Notes: a model not told the origin generated them from the sequence alone. 64,000 nucleotides of DNA from Pedobacter sp. FW305-3-2-15-E-R2A2 (GCF_038446955.1 NZ_CP151803.1:6510001-6574000); one strand, 5' to 3'; shown: positions 33,834-43,677, numbered from the stretch's first letter. Numbers and translations are program-made.

Positions 33834-34703
33834 GTGGAAGAGGGAAAAGCATATATAGAATCAGGCATACTTGAGCTTTATGTTCTCGGCGAGTTAAACG
33901 AGCAGGAGCAATATGAAGTGGAAGCGATGGCAGCACAATATCCTGAAGTAAAACAGGAGATTTCTGCGATTGAGCTTGCTATGGAAGAATATGCGATTCA
34001 ACATTCCGTTCAGCCTTCTATAGGGTTAGAAAATAAAATATTAGAAAGAATAGAAGCGGCAACAGTCGCCACACCTAAAGTTTCTGAAAACTTAACTCCT
34101 GCAACTCCACAGGAAGCTAAAGTCCTGCCTTTATATCCTGAAGGTTATGAATCAAAACTAAAAACACTTCGGATTGCCTTGATCGCTTGCGCCGTCCTCC
34201 TTATCGTAGCTGGAATTGCGCTTTACTCAGCACATACAGAACTGGATATTGCCAAAGATCAAATCATTGCCCTTAACCAGGATAAACAGAAGTTCGCCAA
34301 TACAGTGAACTACATGAAAGAAACCAATCAGGAACTACAGACCATTGCCGATATGCCGAATGATCCCGATTGGAAGATTGTTAAACTTGCCGGCACGAAA
34401 ATGGCCCCTCAGGCTAAAATGATGGTTTACTGGCATACTTCAGGACGCCATGTTATGGTAGACAATTCCAAAATGGGACTTCCTAAAAACGATCAGGCAC
34501 ATCAGTACCAGCTTTGGGCTTTGGTAAACGGAAAACCGGTAGATCTTGGTGTATTTGATGTTAAAGCAGATACCACACACATTCTGCTTAAAATGAAAGA
34601 AATCGGATCCGCGCAGGCTTTCGCCGTAACTTTGGAAAAACGTGGCGGCGTAGCTAGCCCAACTATGGATCAGATGATCGTTATGGGTGGCGTATCTATC
34701 TAA
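33834..34703 (+). CDS. anti-sigma factor, RskA-like membrane protein
   Basis: Probably holds the preceding sigma factor inactive at the membrane. 289 residues, GTG start. The cytoplasmic N-terminal part (ELYVLGELNEQEQYEVEAMA) binds sigma in this family. One membrane segment lies at about residues 112-134 (IALIACAVLLIVAGIALYSA), followed by a coiled stretch and an RskA-type domain facing the periplasm (YQLWALVNGKPVDLGVFDVK). No HxxxCxxC zinc motif is seen. The stop overlaps the convergent nnrD gene by 4 bp. Confidence 0.9.
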   Translation: MEEGKAYIESGILELYVLGELNEQEQYEVEAMAAQYPEVKQEISAIELAMEEYAIQHSVQPSIGLENKILERIEAATVATPKVSENLTPATPQEAKVLPLYPEGYESKLKTLRIALIACAVLLIVAGIALYSAHTELDIAKDQIIALNQDKQKFANTVNYMKETNQELQTIADMPNDPDWKIVKLAGTKMAPQAKMMVYWHTSGRHVMVDNSKMGLPKNDQAHQYQLWALVNGKPVDLGVFDVKADTTHILLKMKEIGSAQAFAVTLEKRGGVASPTMDQMIVMGGVSI

Positions 34704-35647
34704 TCTTCCGATTTAAAATCTAAAAACCTTTTTACTGTTTTTGGAATCTCCTGGGCCACCTGTGATGCCGTAACGTTAATGCTATGTGTGGCCAACTCAT
34801 CTCCTGCTTTTCCATGGAAGAAACAAGCCAGAATTGCAGCAGCTTTAGCACTATACCCCTGTGCCACATAAGCAGCAGTTAAGCCTGTAAGGACATCCCC
34901 CATCCCACCCTGTGCCATAGCAGGATTGCCGGTCTGATTGATCATCACATCTCCCTGCTGATCAATAATAAAAGTAAATTGATTTTTCAAGACAATCACT
35001 GCGCCTAATTTCTTAGCTTCCATGCGGGCTGTCTGTAACCGTTCCCACCAGTTTTTATGCTTCCCAAACAGGCCGTCAAACTCTTTTAAATGAGGAGTAA
35101 GAATCGAATCCTTCGGTAAATGATACAACAGGTCCTGATGTTCAGCCAGAAGACCTAACGCATCGGCATCGGCAATGATTGGCCGCTTTAAAGTAAACAA
35201 ACCCTCCAGCACCGCCATACCATCCAATAATTTTCCAATTCCGGGACCTATGGCAACCGCATTATACTTCTTTAAAGATTTCATCTTAATGAGCTGTTTT
35301 CTTTCCAGAAACATCACCTCTGGCAAGGTAGAATTTAATGCGGTTAACCCACTTTCCGGAATGGAAAGTGTTGTTAAGCCTGCACCGCCATAGAGGCAGC
35401 CTTTTGCAGACAACATGGCCGCACCCATTGTCCGGATTTCCCCGGCAATGATTAGCGCATGGCCATATGTTCCTTTATGTGAAAATGGCATTCTAGGCTT
35501 CAGCAGTGCCCTGATATCTTCTTCTTCTATTAATTTATAAGGAGAAGCGGATGCTTCTGCACTTTGTTTATTTAATCCCCGATCTACCACCTGTAATTTA
35601 CTCGATGGATCTGTATCGGGCAGAAAAGTATTCAGGAAGACTGACAT
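34700..35647 (-). CDS. nnrD: ADP-dependent NAD(P)H-hydrate dehydratase (NnrD domain only)
   Basis: Dehydrates the S-form of damaged NAD(P)H hydrates, using ADP. 315 residues with the carbohydrate-kinase-like fold: FSHKGTYGHALIIAGE, ADADALGLLAE, TPHLKEF and the catalytic GGMGDVLTGL. In related bacteria this domain is the C-terminal half of a bifunctional protein with the NnrE epimerase. Here the first 30 residues (FLPDTDPSSKLQVVDRGLN) look like the tail of that epimerase domain, and the rest is missing; uvrA ends only 10 bp upstream. I infer loss of the NnrE half by deletion, or an alternative in which nnrE is encoded elsewhere. Confidence 0.9.
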   Translation of the reverse strand: MSVFLNTFLPDTDPSSKLQVVDRGLNKQSAEASASPYKLIEEEDIRALLKPRMPFSHKGTYGHALIIAGEIRTMGAAMLSAKGCLYGGAGLTTLSIPESGLTALNSTLPEVMFLERKQLIKMKSLKKYNAVAIGPGIGKLLDGMAVLEGLFTLKRPIIADADALGLLAEHQDLLYHLPKDSILTPHLKEFDGLFGKHKNWWERLQTARMEAKKLGAVIVLKNQFTFIIDQQGDVMINQTGNPAMAQGGMGDVLTGLTAAYVAQGYSAKAAAILACFFHGKAGDELATHSINVTASQVAQEIPKTVKRFLDFKSED

Positions 35648-35657
35648 AACTTTAAAT

Positions 35658-38501
35658 TTATAAGCCCATTTCTTTCTTCAAAAATTTACCGGTTAAACTT
35701 ATTGGGTTTTGTACCAATCCTTCTGGAGTTCCTTCAAATATGATTCTACCGCCACCTGCGCCACCTTCTTCACCTAAATCGATTACCCAATCTGCTACTT
35801 TTACGACATCAAGGTTGTGCTCAATCACCAATACGGTGTTCCCTTTCTCTACCAACTCGTTCAGCACACCTAATAGAACATTTATATCCTCAAAATGCAG
35901 GCCAGTTGTGGGTTCATCCAAAATATAAAATGTTCTGCCCGTATCTTTTTTAGACAATTCAGTAGCCAGTTTAACCCGTTGAGCCTCACCACCCGAAAGC
36001 GTTGTAGACGATTGTCCTAGAGTAATATAACCTAAGCCCACATCCTTTAGTGTTTTGATCTTCCGGTAAATTACCGGCATGTTCTCAAAGAAATCACAGG
36101 CATCTTCAATACTCATATCGAGTACATCACTAATGGATTTACTCCGGTAACGAACCTCCAGGGTTTCCCTGTTGTATCTCTTTCCACCACACTCTTCACA
36201 TGGTACCTGAACATCGGGAAGGAAGTTCATTTCTATCACTTTCATTCCGCCCCCCTGACAAGTTTCACACCTTCCGCCTTTTACATTGAAGGAAAAACGA
36301 CCAGGCTTATAACCCCTGATCTTTGCTTCCGGCAATTGCACAAATAAGTTTCTGATGTCAGAAAATACTCCGGTATAAGTAGAAGGATTCGATCTTGGCG
36401 TACGTCCGATAGGTGCCTGATCGATCTCAATTACTTTATCTATTTCTTTAATCCCATTGATCTTCTCATACGGTAAAGGATGTTTCTTCGCCCTAAAAAA
36501 ATGATGGTTTAATATCGGATATAAAGTTTCCGTAATCAGGCTTGATTTTCCACTTCCGGAAACACCGGTTACCGCGATGAACTTTCCAAGAGGGAAATCC
36601 ACAGACACGTCTTTCAGGTTATGTCCACTCGCTTTAATAATGGACAACTTGTGCCCGGTTCCTTTTCTACGCTTTTTAGGTACTTCAATTCCCTTTTTAC
36701 CATTCAGATAAGCCGCAGTCAGTGTATCCGATTTTAAAATCTCTGCCGGCGTTCCCTGGGCAACAATCTGACCACCGCGGACTCCTGCTGCCGGCCCCAC
36801 ATCGATTACGTGATCTGCCTCCAGAATCATGTCTTTATCATGTTCTACCACCAATACCGTGTTACCAAGGTCACGCAGGTTTTTAAGCGCACCAATCAGG
36901 CGCTCATTGTCACGCTGATGAAGACCAATACTTGGCTCATCCAGAATGTACATGACATTCATCAGTTGTGATCCGATTTGTGTAGCCAGACGAATCCGCT
37001 GTGCCTCCCCTCCAGATAACGTCCGCGCAGTACGATCCAGAGACAGGTAATTCAATCCTACATCGGTCAGGAAGCCTAATCTCGCCCTGATCTCTTTAAG
37101 AATCTCTTTAGCAATCGTATTTTGTCTTTCATTTAAACGGCTTTCCACATCAAAATACCAGTTTTTCAGGCTGTTGATGTCCATTTCTGCCAGTTCAAAG
37201 ATATTTTTTCCGTCAATTTTAAAATGCAGGCTTTCTTTCTTTAACCTTGCGCCATTACATACCGGACAAGTTTTCAGCTTACGGAAAGTCTCCATATCAT
37301 CGACTGCCCCCTCTCCTTTTTTCTCCTGTTGTTCTTCCAGTAATTTGATGATACCATCAAAGGTAATCTGATAGTTCTGAACATTCCATTTGTTGTATTC
37401 CACCGCCACACTCAACAATTCATGCGAACCGTTTAAAATGATACTGATATGTTCTTCACTTAGTTTCTCCAATGGAGTAGACAAAGAAAAATTATATTTT
37501 TTAGCCAATGCTTTCAGCACCTGGAACACCCAGATGTCGCGGTATTCTCCCAGCGGAGCCAATCCGCCGTTCATAATGCTCAACTTCGGATTCGGCATTA
37601 CCGATTCTTTATCAATAACGAAGATATATCCCAGTCCATCGCAGTTCTCACATGCTCCGTAAGGAGAATTAAAAGAGAAACTATTTGGCTGTGGTTCATC
37701 ATAAGAGATTCCCGTTGTCGGGCACATTAGAAAACGACTGAAATGGGAAACATTATTGTCCTTATCACTGATTTTAATGATTCCTTTCCCCAGGCGCATC
37801 GCCGTTTGAAGGGAGTCTTGTAATCGTTTCTGGTCTTTTCTATCGATTATAAGCCGGTCTACCACAATCTCGATGTCATGGATCTTGTAACGGTCTACCT
37901 GCATCTTTGGACTAATATCCTGAATATCCCCATCCACGCGGACTTTTACATAGCCTTGTTTCCGGATTTGTTCGAACAGTTCCCTGTAATGTCCTTTACG
38001 CCCTTTTACTACTGGTGCAAGGATATTAACCGGCATATCTTCGAACTTATTGTAGATATTACCGAGGATCTGATCTTCGCTCATACGCTCCATCTTCTCC
38101 CCTGTATTGTAGGAGAAAGCATCTGCTGCACGGGCATATAGCAAACGCATGAAATCGTAGATTTCTGTGATTGTTCCCACAGTAGACCTTGGGTTTTTAC
38201 TGGTGGTTTTTTGCTCAATGGCAATCACCGGGCTTAAACCGGATACTTTATCCACATCCGGGCGCTCCATTCCTCCCATAAACTGACGGGAATACGCACT
38301 AAAGGTTTCCATATACCTCCGTTGCCCTTCTGCATAAATGGTATCAAAAGCCAGTGAGGACTTTCCACTGCCACTGAGACCGGTAATGACTACCAGTTTA
38401 TTCCGTGGAAAGGAAATGTCTATATTTTTAAGGTTATGTACCCTGGCTCCATATACTTCTACATCCTTTTGCTCGCCCAGGTCAACGGTATTTTTGCTCA
38501 T
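35658..38501 (-). CDS. uvrA: UvrABC excision nuclease subunit A
   Basis: DNA damage recognition ATPase of nucleotide excision repair. 947 residues, full length. Both ATPase halves are intact: Walker [16 protein letters not shown] and [14 protein letters not shown] signatures [12 protein letters not shown] and [12 protein letters not shown], and Walker B YILDEPS and YILDEPT. The zinc modules are CPVCNGARL and CETCQGGG with CEECGGKRY. The nnrD gene follows in the same direction after 10 bp. Confidence 0.97.
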   Translation of the reverse strand: MSKNTVDLGEQKDVEVYGARVHNLKNIDISFPRNKLVVITGLSGSGKSSLAFDTIYAEGQRRYMETFSAYSRQFMGGMERPDVDKVSGLSPVIAIEQKTTSKNPRSTVGTITEIYDFMRLLYARAADAFSYNTGEKMERMSEDQILGNIYNKFEDMPVNILAPVVKGRKGHYRELFEQIRKQGYVKVRVDGDIQDISPKMQVDRYKIHDIEIVVDRLIIDRKDQKRLQDSLQTAMRLGKGIIKISDKDNNVSHFSRFLMCPTTGISYDEPQPNSFSFNSPYGACENCDGLGYIFVIDKESVMPNPKLSIMNGGLAPLGEYRDIWVFQVLKALAKKYNFSLSTPLEKLSEEHISIILNGSHELLSVAVEYNKWNVQNYQITFDGIIKLLEEQQEKKGEGAVDDMETFRKLKTCPVCNGARLKKESLHFKIDGKNIFELAEMDINSLKNWYFDVESRLNERQNTIAKEILKEIRARLGFLTDVGLNYLSLDRTARTLSGGEAQRIRLATQIGSQLMNVMYILDEPSIGLHQRDNERLIGALKNLRDLGNTVLVVEHDKDMILEADHVIDVGPAAGVRGGQIVAQGTPAEILKSDTLTAAYLNGKKGIEVPKKRRKGTGHKLSIIKASGHNLKDVSVDFPLGKFIAVTGVSGSGKSSLITETLYPILNHHFFRAKKHPLPYEKINGIKEIDKVIEIDQAPIGRTPRSNPSTYTGVFSDIRNLFVQLPEAKIRGYKPGRFSFNVKGGRCETCQGGGMKVIEMNFLPDVQVPCEECGGKRYNRETLEVRYRSKSISDVLDMSIEDACDFFENMPVIYRKIKTLKDVGLGYITLGQSSTTLSGGEAQRVKLATELSKKDTGRTFYILDEPTTGLHFEDINVLLGVLNELVEKGNTVLVIEHNLDVVKVADWVIDLGEEGGAGGGRIIFEGTPEGLVQNPISLTGKFLKKEMGL

Positions 38502-38615
38502 ATTTCTATTAAAACTGTACTGATATCTATATATTTAGGATAACAAATTTTCAGCCACAAAAATGCTAAAAATTTTATCAAAAGAAAAGTTTACGCAAGG
38601 CAGACCTGAGATTGT

Positions 38616-39668
38616 TTACCAAACCAGTGTGGTGCCATTTTCAGTAGGGTGACCAGTGCAAACCAGCACTCTACCTGATGCAATTTCGTCATCCATTAAA
38701 ACTTCATTATAATCCATTTCCACATGTCCCTTGATACAATTGGCAGTGCAGGTGCTGCAGATGCCAGCATGACAGCTATATGGCAGGTCAATTTTCTGCT
38801 CCAGTGCTGCGTCAAGAATACTCTGGTAGTAAGGCACCTCAATTTCATGTACTTTCCCACGGTAGTTCAGAATCACGGAATAAGTATTCGTATCCCTGGC
38901 TTTCTTTTCCGTCATGTCGTCTTCATCCGCCTCATCTTCCGGAAGCACAAAAGTCTCTCTTTTTATCTGTGTTCTGTCGAAACCAAGATTCAGCAGAGTG
39001 ATCCTGCATACGTCCATGTAATCTACTGGTCCGCAGGTGTAAAGCAAGACATCTTGTTTTTCAAATTCCAGCTGCTCCGCCACAATCCGTTCAATCAACT
39101 GTCCGTTTAAGCGAGCCATCAATAAATTCTTCGACTGACTGAACAGATAAATCAGTTTAAAACGATCCGGATACTGCGCTTGTAAAGCATTGAGTTCCGC
39201 GTAAAACAATGTCCCTTCAGCAGATCTGTTGCTATAGATTAATATGACTTTGCTGTGTTTTTCTCTAAGGAGTGCTGTCTTTAAAATCGAGAATAAAGGG
39301 GTGATTCCCACACCTGCCGCAAAAAGGAAAACGGTCCTTCTGATTTCCTGTTCAGGAACATAGCTGAATTTCCCATTGGGATCCAATGCGGTCAAAACAT
39401 CTCCTACAGCAGTTTTATGATGTAATAGTCTCGAAATTGCTCCATTTTCTACCCTTTTAATGGCGATAGATAAAGGTTCGTCCACATCCGGAGAACTGCA
39501 TAAAGAATAAGAACGCCTCAGTTCTTTCCCTTTTTCCTCAAAAACCAGGGTCAGGAACTGACCGGCAAGATAGTCAGGTTTCGATCCTTCCAGGGGTTCA
39601 AAGCTGATGATTAATGTCTCCCCCGGACAATAAGTCATCGTGGTAATGCGCAGTTTTAACAATCCCAT
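38616..39668 (-). CDS. flavin and 2Fe-2S reductase (PaaE/Hcr-type ferredoxin reductase)
   Basis: An electron-transfer protein that takes electrons from NAD(P)H through FAD to a plant-type 2Fe-2S cluster. 350 residues. FAD binding: RRSYSLCSSP. NAD binding: FAAGVGITPLFSILKTAL. The C-terminal ferredoxin domain has CHAGICSTC and a fourth cysteine in VLVCTGHP. The layout is that of PaaE and related oxygenase or desaturase partners. There is no oxygenase gene beside it, so the partner is unknown; the desaturase at 4635 is a possible but distant client. Confidence 0.9.
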   Translation of the reverse strand: MGLLKLRITTMTYCPGETLIISFEPLEGSKPDYLAGQFLTLVFEEKGKELRRSYSLCSSPDVDEPLSIAIKRVENGAISRLLHHKTAVGDVLTALDPNGKFSYVPEQEIRRTVFLFAAGVGITPLFSILKTALLREKHSKVILIYSNRSAEGTLFYAELNALQAQYPDRFKLIYLFSQSKNLLMARLNGQLIERIVAEQLEFEKQDVLLYTCGPVDYMDVCRITLLNLGFDRTQIKRETFVLPEDEADEDDMTEKKARDTNTYSVILNYRGKVHEIEVPYYQSILDAALEQKIDLPYSCHAGICSTCTANCIKGHVEMDYNEVLMDDEIASGRVLVCTGHPTENGTTLVW

Positions 39669-39699
39669 ATCGGGTAAAATAGTAAAATTCCAAGAAAAA

Positions 39700-39725
39700 C
39701 AAAAAGCCGGAATAAATTCCGGCTT
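39700..39725 (-). terminator. terminator of the lytic transglycosylase gene
   Basis: Perfect 9-bp stem AAGCCGGAA (39704-39712) and TTCCGGCTT (39717-39725) with loop TAAA. On the minus strand it runs into a T-rich stretch (TTTTTGTTTTTC). Confidence 0.85.
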
Positions 39726-39753
39726 CCCCCATTTGTGTGTCTTTTATCTTTTA

Positions 39754-40563
39754 TTATTCCGCGTTTGCGGTCTTTTCTGTATTATTTGCAGCTTTTTCAG
39801 CATTGTATGCCAACAAGGCTCTTGGCGCTTTATAGCCATATCTACCAGGAAATTCCAGAATCTGCTTCATGGAAATCAATTTGTACACATAACCCGCTGT
39901 TTCACGGTTTAGCTTCATCTTGAAATAATTGTCCTGTTTTTGCCTGTTGATCTGCCTTTGCATGTGGCCATCACCTACATTATAGGCTGCTGCAACCAAT
40001 GTCCAGCTATCAAAAATGCCGTAAAGCTCTTTGATATACTTTGCCGCTGCAATTGTTGACTTACGTAAGTTGTTACGCTCGTCTACATTTGAGTTGACTT
40101 TCAAACCAAAACTACGGGCTGTACCTGGCATAAATTGCCAAAAGCCTGCAGCACCTTTAGGTGATACGCCTGCCTTTAATCCTGATTCAACTAAAGGGAT
40201 GTATTTAAAATCCTCTGGAATGCCATAAGCGGCGAGGATTGGTTCTATTACAGGAAACCATTCTGCTGCTTTATTGTGCAAACGATTGGTCTGTAATTTA
40301 CTGTGACTGAATGCAGCAAGAACTTTTTTCATTTTACGTTCCACCCTGGCATCGCCCAGTGGAAGTGTTTCTGCTGCAAAATTTAACCGGGCAATTACTG
40401 CTACCGGTTCTTCGATTTTTGGTGTTAATGTATCTGTATTCTTTGTTGTTTTTTCTTCTTTTAAAAGACTTTTTGCTGCTTGGGGCATGTTGTAAGCAAA
40501 CACTTTTGCCATAACCAGTAATGCAATTATTACCGTACATGTTATTATGTGTTTCTTTATCAT
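39754..40563 (-). CDS. lytic transglycosylase (MltD-like, SLT domain)
   Basis: A peptidoglycan-cleaving lytic transglycosylase, 269 residues from the ATG at 40563. A signal peptide or anchor (CTVIIALLVMAKVFAYN) is followed by a linker and the SLT domain with the catalytic glutamate in VESGLKAGVSPKGAAGFWQF, then MPGTARSFGL and AAAYNVGDG. It lacks LysM repeats, unlike full MltD. The start is marked by a strong Shine-Dalgarno site (AGGAGG), rare in this window, and by a good promoter 38 nt upstream. A longer ORF start at 40632 is rejected because it lies at the -33 box. Confidence 0.92.
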   Translation of the reverse strand: MIKKHIITCTVIIALLVMAKVFAYNMPQAAKSLLKEEKTTKNTDTLTPKIEEPVAVIARLNFAAETLPLGDARVERKMKKVLAAFSHSKLQTNRLHNKAAEWFPVIEPILAAYGIPEDFKYIPLVESGLKAGVSPKGAAGFWQFMPGTARSFGLKVNSNVDERNNLRKSTIAAAKYIKELYGIFDSWTLVAAAYNVGDGHMQRQINRQKQDNYFKMKLNRETAGYVYKLISMKQILEFPGRYGYKAPRALLAYNAEKAANNTEKTANAE

Positions 40564-40601
40564 TTTCCTCCTTTTTTTGGTTAATAATTTTAAAACGTTT
40601 G

Positions 40602-40632
40602 CAAACATACAGTATATTATGTTAATTATCAA
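40602..40632 (-). promoter_or_regulatory. promoter TTG-N20-TATGTTTG for the lytic transglycosylase gene
   Basis: On the minus strand -33 TTG (40632-40630) and -7 TATGTTTG (40609-40602) are 20 bp apart. The ATG is 38 nt downstream and preceded by AGGAGG. Confidence 0.68.
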
Positions 40633-40741
40633 CCTTTTACGAAAACTGTACTGAAAATCAGCGTTTAAACACCCATAGGCTATGATTTTTTACATCTTGT
40701 ACAAATCCGAAAAATTCAGCTATAAATTGACCGATTTTTAC

Positions 40742-40749
40742 TAAATTTG
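40742..40749 (+). promoter_or_regulatory. -7 promoter element TAAATTTG for the pseudouridine synthase gene
   Basis: Matches TAnnTTTG, 34 nt before the ATG at 40784. Transcription would start just before the hairpin at 40753-40769. Confidence 0.55.
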
Positions 40750-40752
40750 CAG

Positions 40753-40769
40753 CCGCATAAATTATGCGG
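40753..40769 (+). promoter_or_regulatory. 17-nt perfect hairpin or operator at the 5' end of the pseudouridine synthase mRNA
   Basis: CCGCATAA-A-TTATGCGG begins 3 nt after the -7 box and lies at the predicted transcription start. It may stabilise the mRNA 5' end or be a repressor site; neither can be decided from sequence. Confidence 0.5.
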
Positions 40770-40783
40770 TTATATAGCGTATC

Positions 40784-42370
40784 ATGATCAAAGACAACAA
40801 CAGGAACAGTCGGGATGACAAGTCCAAACCGGGAAACAGAAGTACAACAGGCAAAAGTCGTAGTGGAACAGACAGTTCTTACAAAGGCAAAGGCAAGTTT
40901 GACGACAAAGAGGGGAAGGATAGTAAGTTTGGTGGCCCGAGAGATTTTAAACCAAGAGAAGGCGATAGAAAAGACTTCAAACCAAGAGAGGGAGACAGGA
41001 AAGACTTTAAGCCAAGAGAAGGCGGTTCAAGAGATTATAAACCGAGAGAAGGTGGCTCGAGAGATTTCAAACCAAGAGAAGGTGGTTCAAGGGATTACAA
41101 ACCGAGAGAAGGTGGCTCGAGAGATTTCAAACCAAGAGAAGGTGGTTCAAGGGATTACAAACCGAGAGAGGGAGATTCAAGAAGCTTCAAACCACGGGGA
41201 GATAATGAGTCGAGAGACTTCAAGCCAAGAGAAGGTGGCTCAAGAGATTATAAGCCGAGAGAAGGTGGATCGAGAGATTTCAAACCAAGAGAAGGCGGTT
41301 CAAGAGATTACAAGCCTAGAGAGGGTGGATCGAGAGATTTCAAACCAAGAGGTGATAATGAGTCAAGGGATTACAAACCAAGACCACATAGTGCAGGAAG
41401 CTCAAGAGATGTTCCTCCTACAGACAAAACCCGTAGTTATATAAAGAAAGACAATTTCGGAAGTGGTGATCAACCTTTCAGAAAATTCGATGATAAAAAA
41501 GGATCAGCTTCCAGAAGTACGGACAGCAGACCATTCAGAAAAAGAGAAGACGATAATACAAGACCTGGATTTAAGGCACGTGGAGAACGCACTGAACGCG
41601 ACGATAGCAATACCGTTATGCGTGGCAGAAAAGCGCCAATCCCTAAAGATGACGGACTGATCCGTTTGAACCGTTACATTGCCAATTCAGGCATTTGCTC
41701 ACGCCGTAAAGCGGATGAGCTGATTGCAGCAGGTGTCGTATCTGTAAATGGAGAAGCAGTTTCGGAACTGGGACATAAAATTGACCCCGCGAAAGATGAA
41801 ATCCGTTACAACGGAGAATTGTTGAAACGCGAAAAGAAAGTTTACGTTTTATTGAACAAACCAAAAGATTACATCACCACAACTGACGATCCTCAGGAAC
41901 GTCGTACTGTGATGCAACTGGTAGATAAAGCAAGCAGAGAACGCATTTATCCGGTAGGAAGATTAGACCGCAATACAACAGGTCTATTATTGATGACCAA
42001 TGATGGAGACCTTGCAGATAAACTATCACACCCTAAAAACGGCATCACTAAGATCTATCATGTGGAATTGAGCAGAAGCTTAAGCCAGGGAGATCTGAAC
42101 AAAATTCAGTTCGGCCTTGAACTGGAAGATGGAATCATCAAACCAGATAATGTATCTTATGTAACCGGAGGCAGTAAACGTGAGGTTGGTATCCAGATTC
42201 ACAGTGGTAAAAATAGAATCGTAAGAAGAATATTCGAACACCTGGGTTATGATGTGGTAAAACTAGACCGCGTTGTTTATGGTAACCTGACTAAAAAAGA
42301 CCTTCCACGTGGAAGATGGCGCTATTTAGAAGAACATGAGTTGATCCAGATTAAACACCTGATCAAATAA
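40784..42370 (+). CDS. RsuA/RluB-family rRNA pseudouridine synthase with a long repetitive N-terminal tail
   Basis: Converts a specific uridine in rRNA to pseudouridine. 528 residues. The catalytic part starts near residue 290: an S4 RNA-binding domain (IRLNRYIANSGICSRRKADE) and the synthase domain with the catalytic aspartate Asp395 in GRLDRNTTGLLL. The first 280 residues are disordered, basic and very repetitive: 15 copies of a unit of about 10 residues with KPR, mostly RDFKPREGGS alternating with RDYKPREGGS (residues 51-200). Such RGG/KPR-like tails bind RNA. Own -7 box and a strong terminator. Which rRNA site is modified is not evident. Confidence 0.93.
   Translation: MIKDNNRNSRDDKSKPGNRSTTGKSRSGTDSSYKGKGKFDDKEGKDSKFGGPRDFKPREGDRKDFKPREGDRKDFKPREGGSRDYKPREGGSRDFKPREGGSRDYKPREGGSRDFKPREGGSRDYKPREGDSRSFKPRGDNESRDFKPREGGSRDYKPREGGSRDFKPREGGSRDYKPREGGSRDFKPRGDNESRDYKPRPHSAGSSRDVPPTDKTRSYIKKDNFGSGDQPFRKFDDKKGSASRSTDSRPFRKREDDNTRPGFKARGERTERDDSNTVMRGRKAPIPKDDGLIRLNRYIANSGICSRRKADELIAAGVVSVNGEAVSELGHKIDPAKDEIRYNGELLKREKKVYVLLNKPKDYITTTDDPQERRTVMQLVDKASRERIYPVGRLDRNTTGLLLMTNDGDLADKLSHPKNGITKIYHVELSRSLSQGDLNKIQFGLELEDGIIKPDNVSYVTGGSKREVGIQIHSGKNRIVRRIFEHLGYDVVKLDRVVYGNLTKKDLPRGRWRYLEEHELIQIKHLIK
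40934..41383 (+). repeat. 30-bp coding tandem repeat (60-bp higher-order unit)
   Basis: Encodes residues 51-200 of the pseudouridine synthase. The period is 30 bp, broken by two 6-bp insertions (GDNES motif). Phe and Tyr versions alternate, and neighbouring 60-bp units near 41050 and 41110 are almost identical in DNA, so copy number has changed recently. Confidence 0.93.
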
Positions 42371-42380
42371 AAAATACCTG

Positions 42381-42416
42381 AAGAACCGGTTACACCAAAC
42401 GTAACCGGTTCTTTTT
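42381..42416 (+). terminator. terminator of the pseudouridine synthase gene
   Basis: 13-bp perfect stem AAGAACCGGTTAC with its complement, loop ACCAAAC, then T residues to 42416. Confidence 0.93.
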
Positions 42417-42567
42417 ATTTATACCCATCCCGATCAAGACATCCCCTGATCGACCTCCTTTACCGCCCTCTCTTTTCAAAAAACAGACAGAATATCTCAA
42501 CAATCTGAACATATTTCCTATAATTTCAAGTTTAATATGATATTATTGCTAAATAATAAATATTCAA

Positions 42568-43677
42568 ATGAGAGCACTTTTGTTTTTTCCAGTAATACTT
42601 CTAGCCATGCAAAGCTATGCACAACAAACAGATTACAACCTGATCATTGGAACCTATACCAACACCGGGAAAAGTGAAGGAATCTATGTTTATGACTTCA
42701 ATACGAATACCGCTGATTTCAAAGCAAAAAGTATTACCAAAAATGTAGAAAACCCGAGTTATCTGGCTTTAGGAACCGGAAATAAAACCATTTATGCCGT
42801 TAATGAAACCGGAGCAAGCAGCGCGGTCAGTGCTTTTCGTTTCGATGCAGCATCCGGCAAGCTGACTTTCTTAAACAAACAGGCAACCGGTGCCGATCCA
42901 TGCTATGTGATTGCTGATCAAAAGAACGTCATCACAGCCAACTATTCAGGAGGAAGTCTTTCTACGTTCGGCATTAAAAAGGACGGTTCCTTATCTGCGT
43001 TAAAACTACTCACACAACATACAGGCAAAAGCATTGTTAAGCCTCAGCAGGACCAGCCACATGTCCACATGGCGCAGTTTACCCCAGACGGCAAATATAT
43101 TGTGGTGAACGATCTGGGTACGGACAAGATCTTTTTTTACAAATACAACCCAAGCCTGAACGAGAAAGTATTACAAATACAATATAGCATTGATGTAACC
43201 CCGGGAACCGGCCCAAGACACCTTGTATTCAGCAAGGATGGTAAATATGCTTACCTCGTTGGGGAAATCAACGCAGGGGTCACCGTATTCAGTTATAGCG
43301 ATGGTAATTTGAACGAAATTCAACAAACCAAACTCACAGAAGATGGATTTACAGGACAAAATGGTGCAGCAGACATCCACCTTTCTCCTGATGGTAAGTT
43401 TTTGTATGCCAGTAACAGGGGATCAGAAAATAAGATCACCATTTTCGCCATTGAAAAAGGAGGCTTGTTAAGTATCAGGGGGCATGCAAGTACACTTGGT
43501 AAAGGCCCGAGAAATTTTGTCATTGACCCAAGTGGAAAATACCTGCTGGTAGGACACCAGTACACCAATGACGTAGTTATTTTTGAACGTAACCAGGAAA
43601 CAGGCGCTTTAAAGGACACCGGAAAAAGGATTGAAGTTGGCGCTCCCGTATGCCTGCTGTTTGCTCCGGTAAAATAA
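42568..43677 (+). CDS. secreted lactonase-family beta-propeller protein (Pgl-like)
   Basis: A seven-bladed beta-propeller of the 6-phosphogluconolactonase (YbhE-type) family, 369 residues. An N-terminal signal peptide (LLFFPVILLAMQSYAQ) sends it to the periplasm, where the usual phosphorylated substrate is unlikely, so it may act on another lactone. Family motifs: LIIGTYTNTGKSEGIYVYDF, ENPSYLALG, PHVHMAQFTPDGKYIVVNDLG and GPRHLVFSKDGKYAYLV. A bidirectional terminator follows. Confidence 0.9.
   Translation: MRALLFFPVILLAMQSYAQQTDYNLIIGTYTNTGKSEGIYVYDFNTNTADFKAKSITKNVENPSYLALGTGNKTIYAVNETGASSAVSAFRFDAASGKLTFLNKQATGADPCYVIADQKNVITANYSGGSLSTFGIKKDGSLSALKLLTQHTGKSIVKPQQDQPHVHMAQFTPDGKYIVVNDLGTDKIFFYKYNPSLNEKVLQIQYSIDVTPGTGPRHLVFSKDGKYAYLVGEINAGVTVFSYSDGNLNEIQQTKLTEDGFTGQNGAADIHLSPDGKFLYASNRGSENKITIFAIEKGGLLSIRGHASTLGKGPRNFVIDPSGKYLLVGHQYTNDVVIFERNQETGALKDTGKRIEVGAPVCLLFAPVK

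Noticed and set aside
40815-41444. 209-codon frame inside the pseudouridine synthase repeats
   Set aside because: The 30-bp repeat keeps a second frame open; it is a shadow of the repeat, with no start context.
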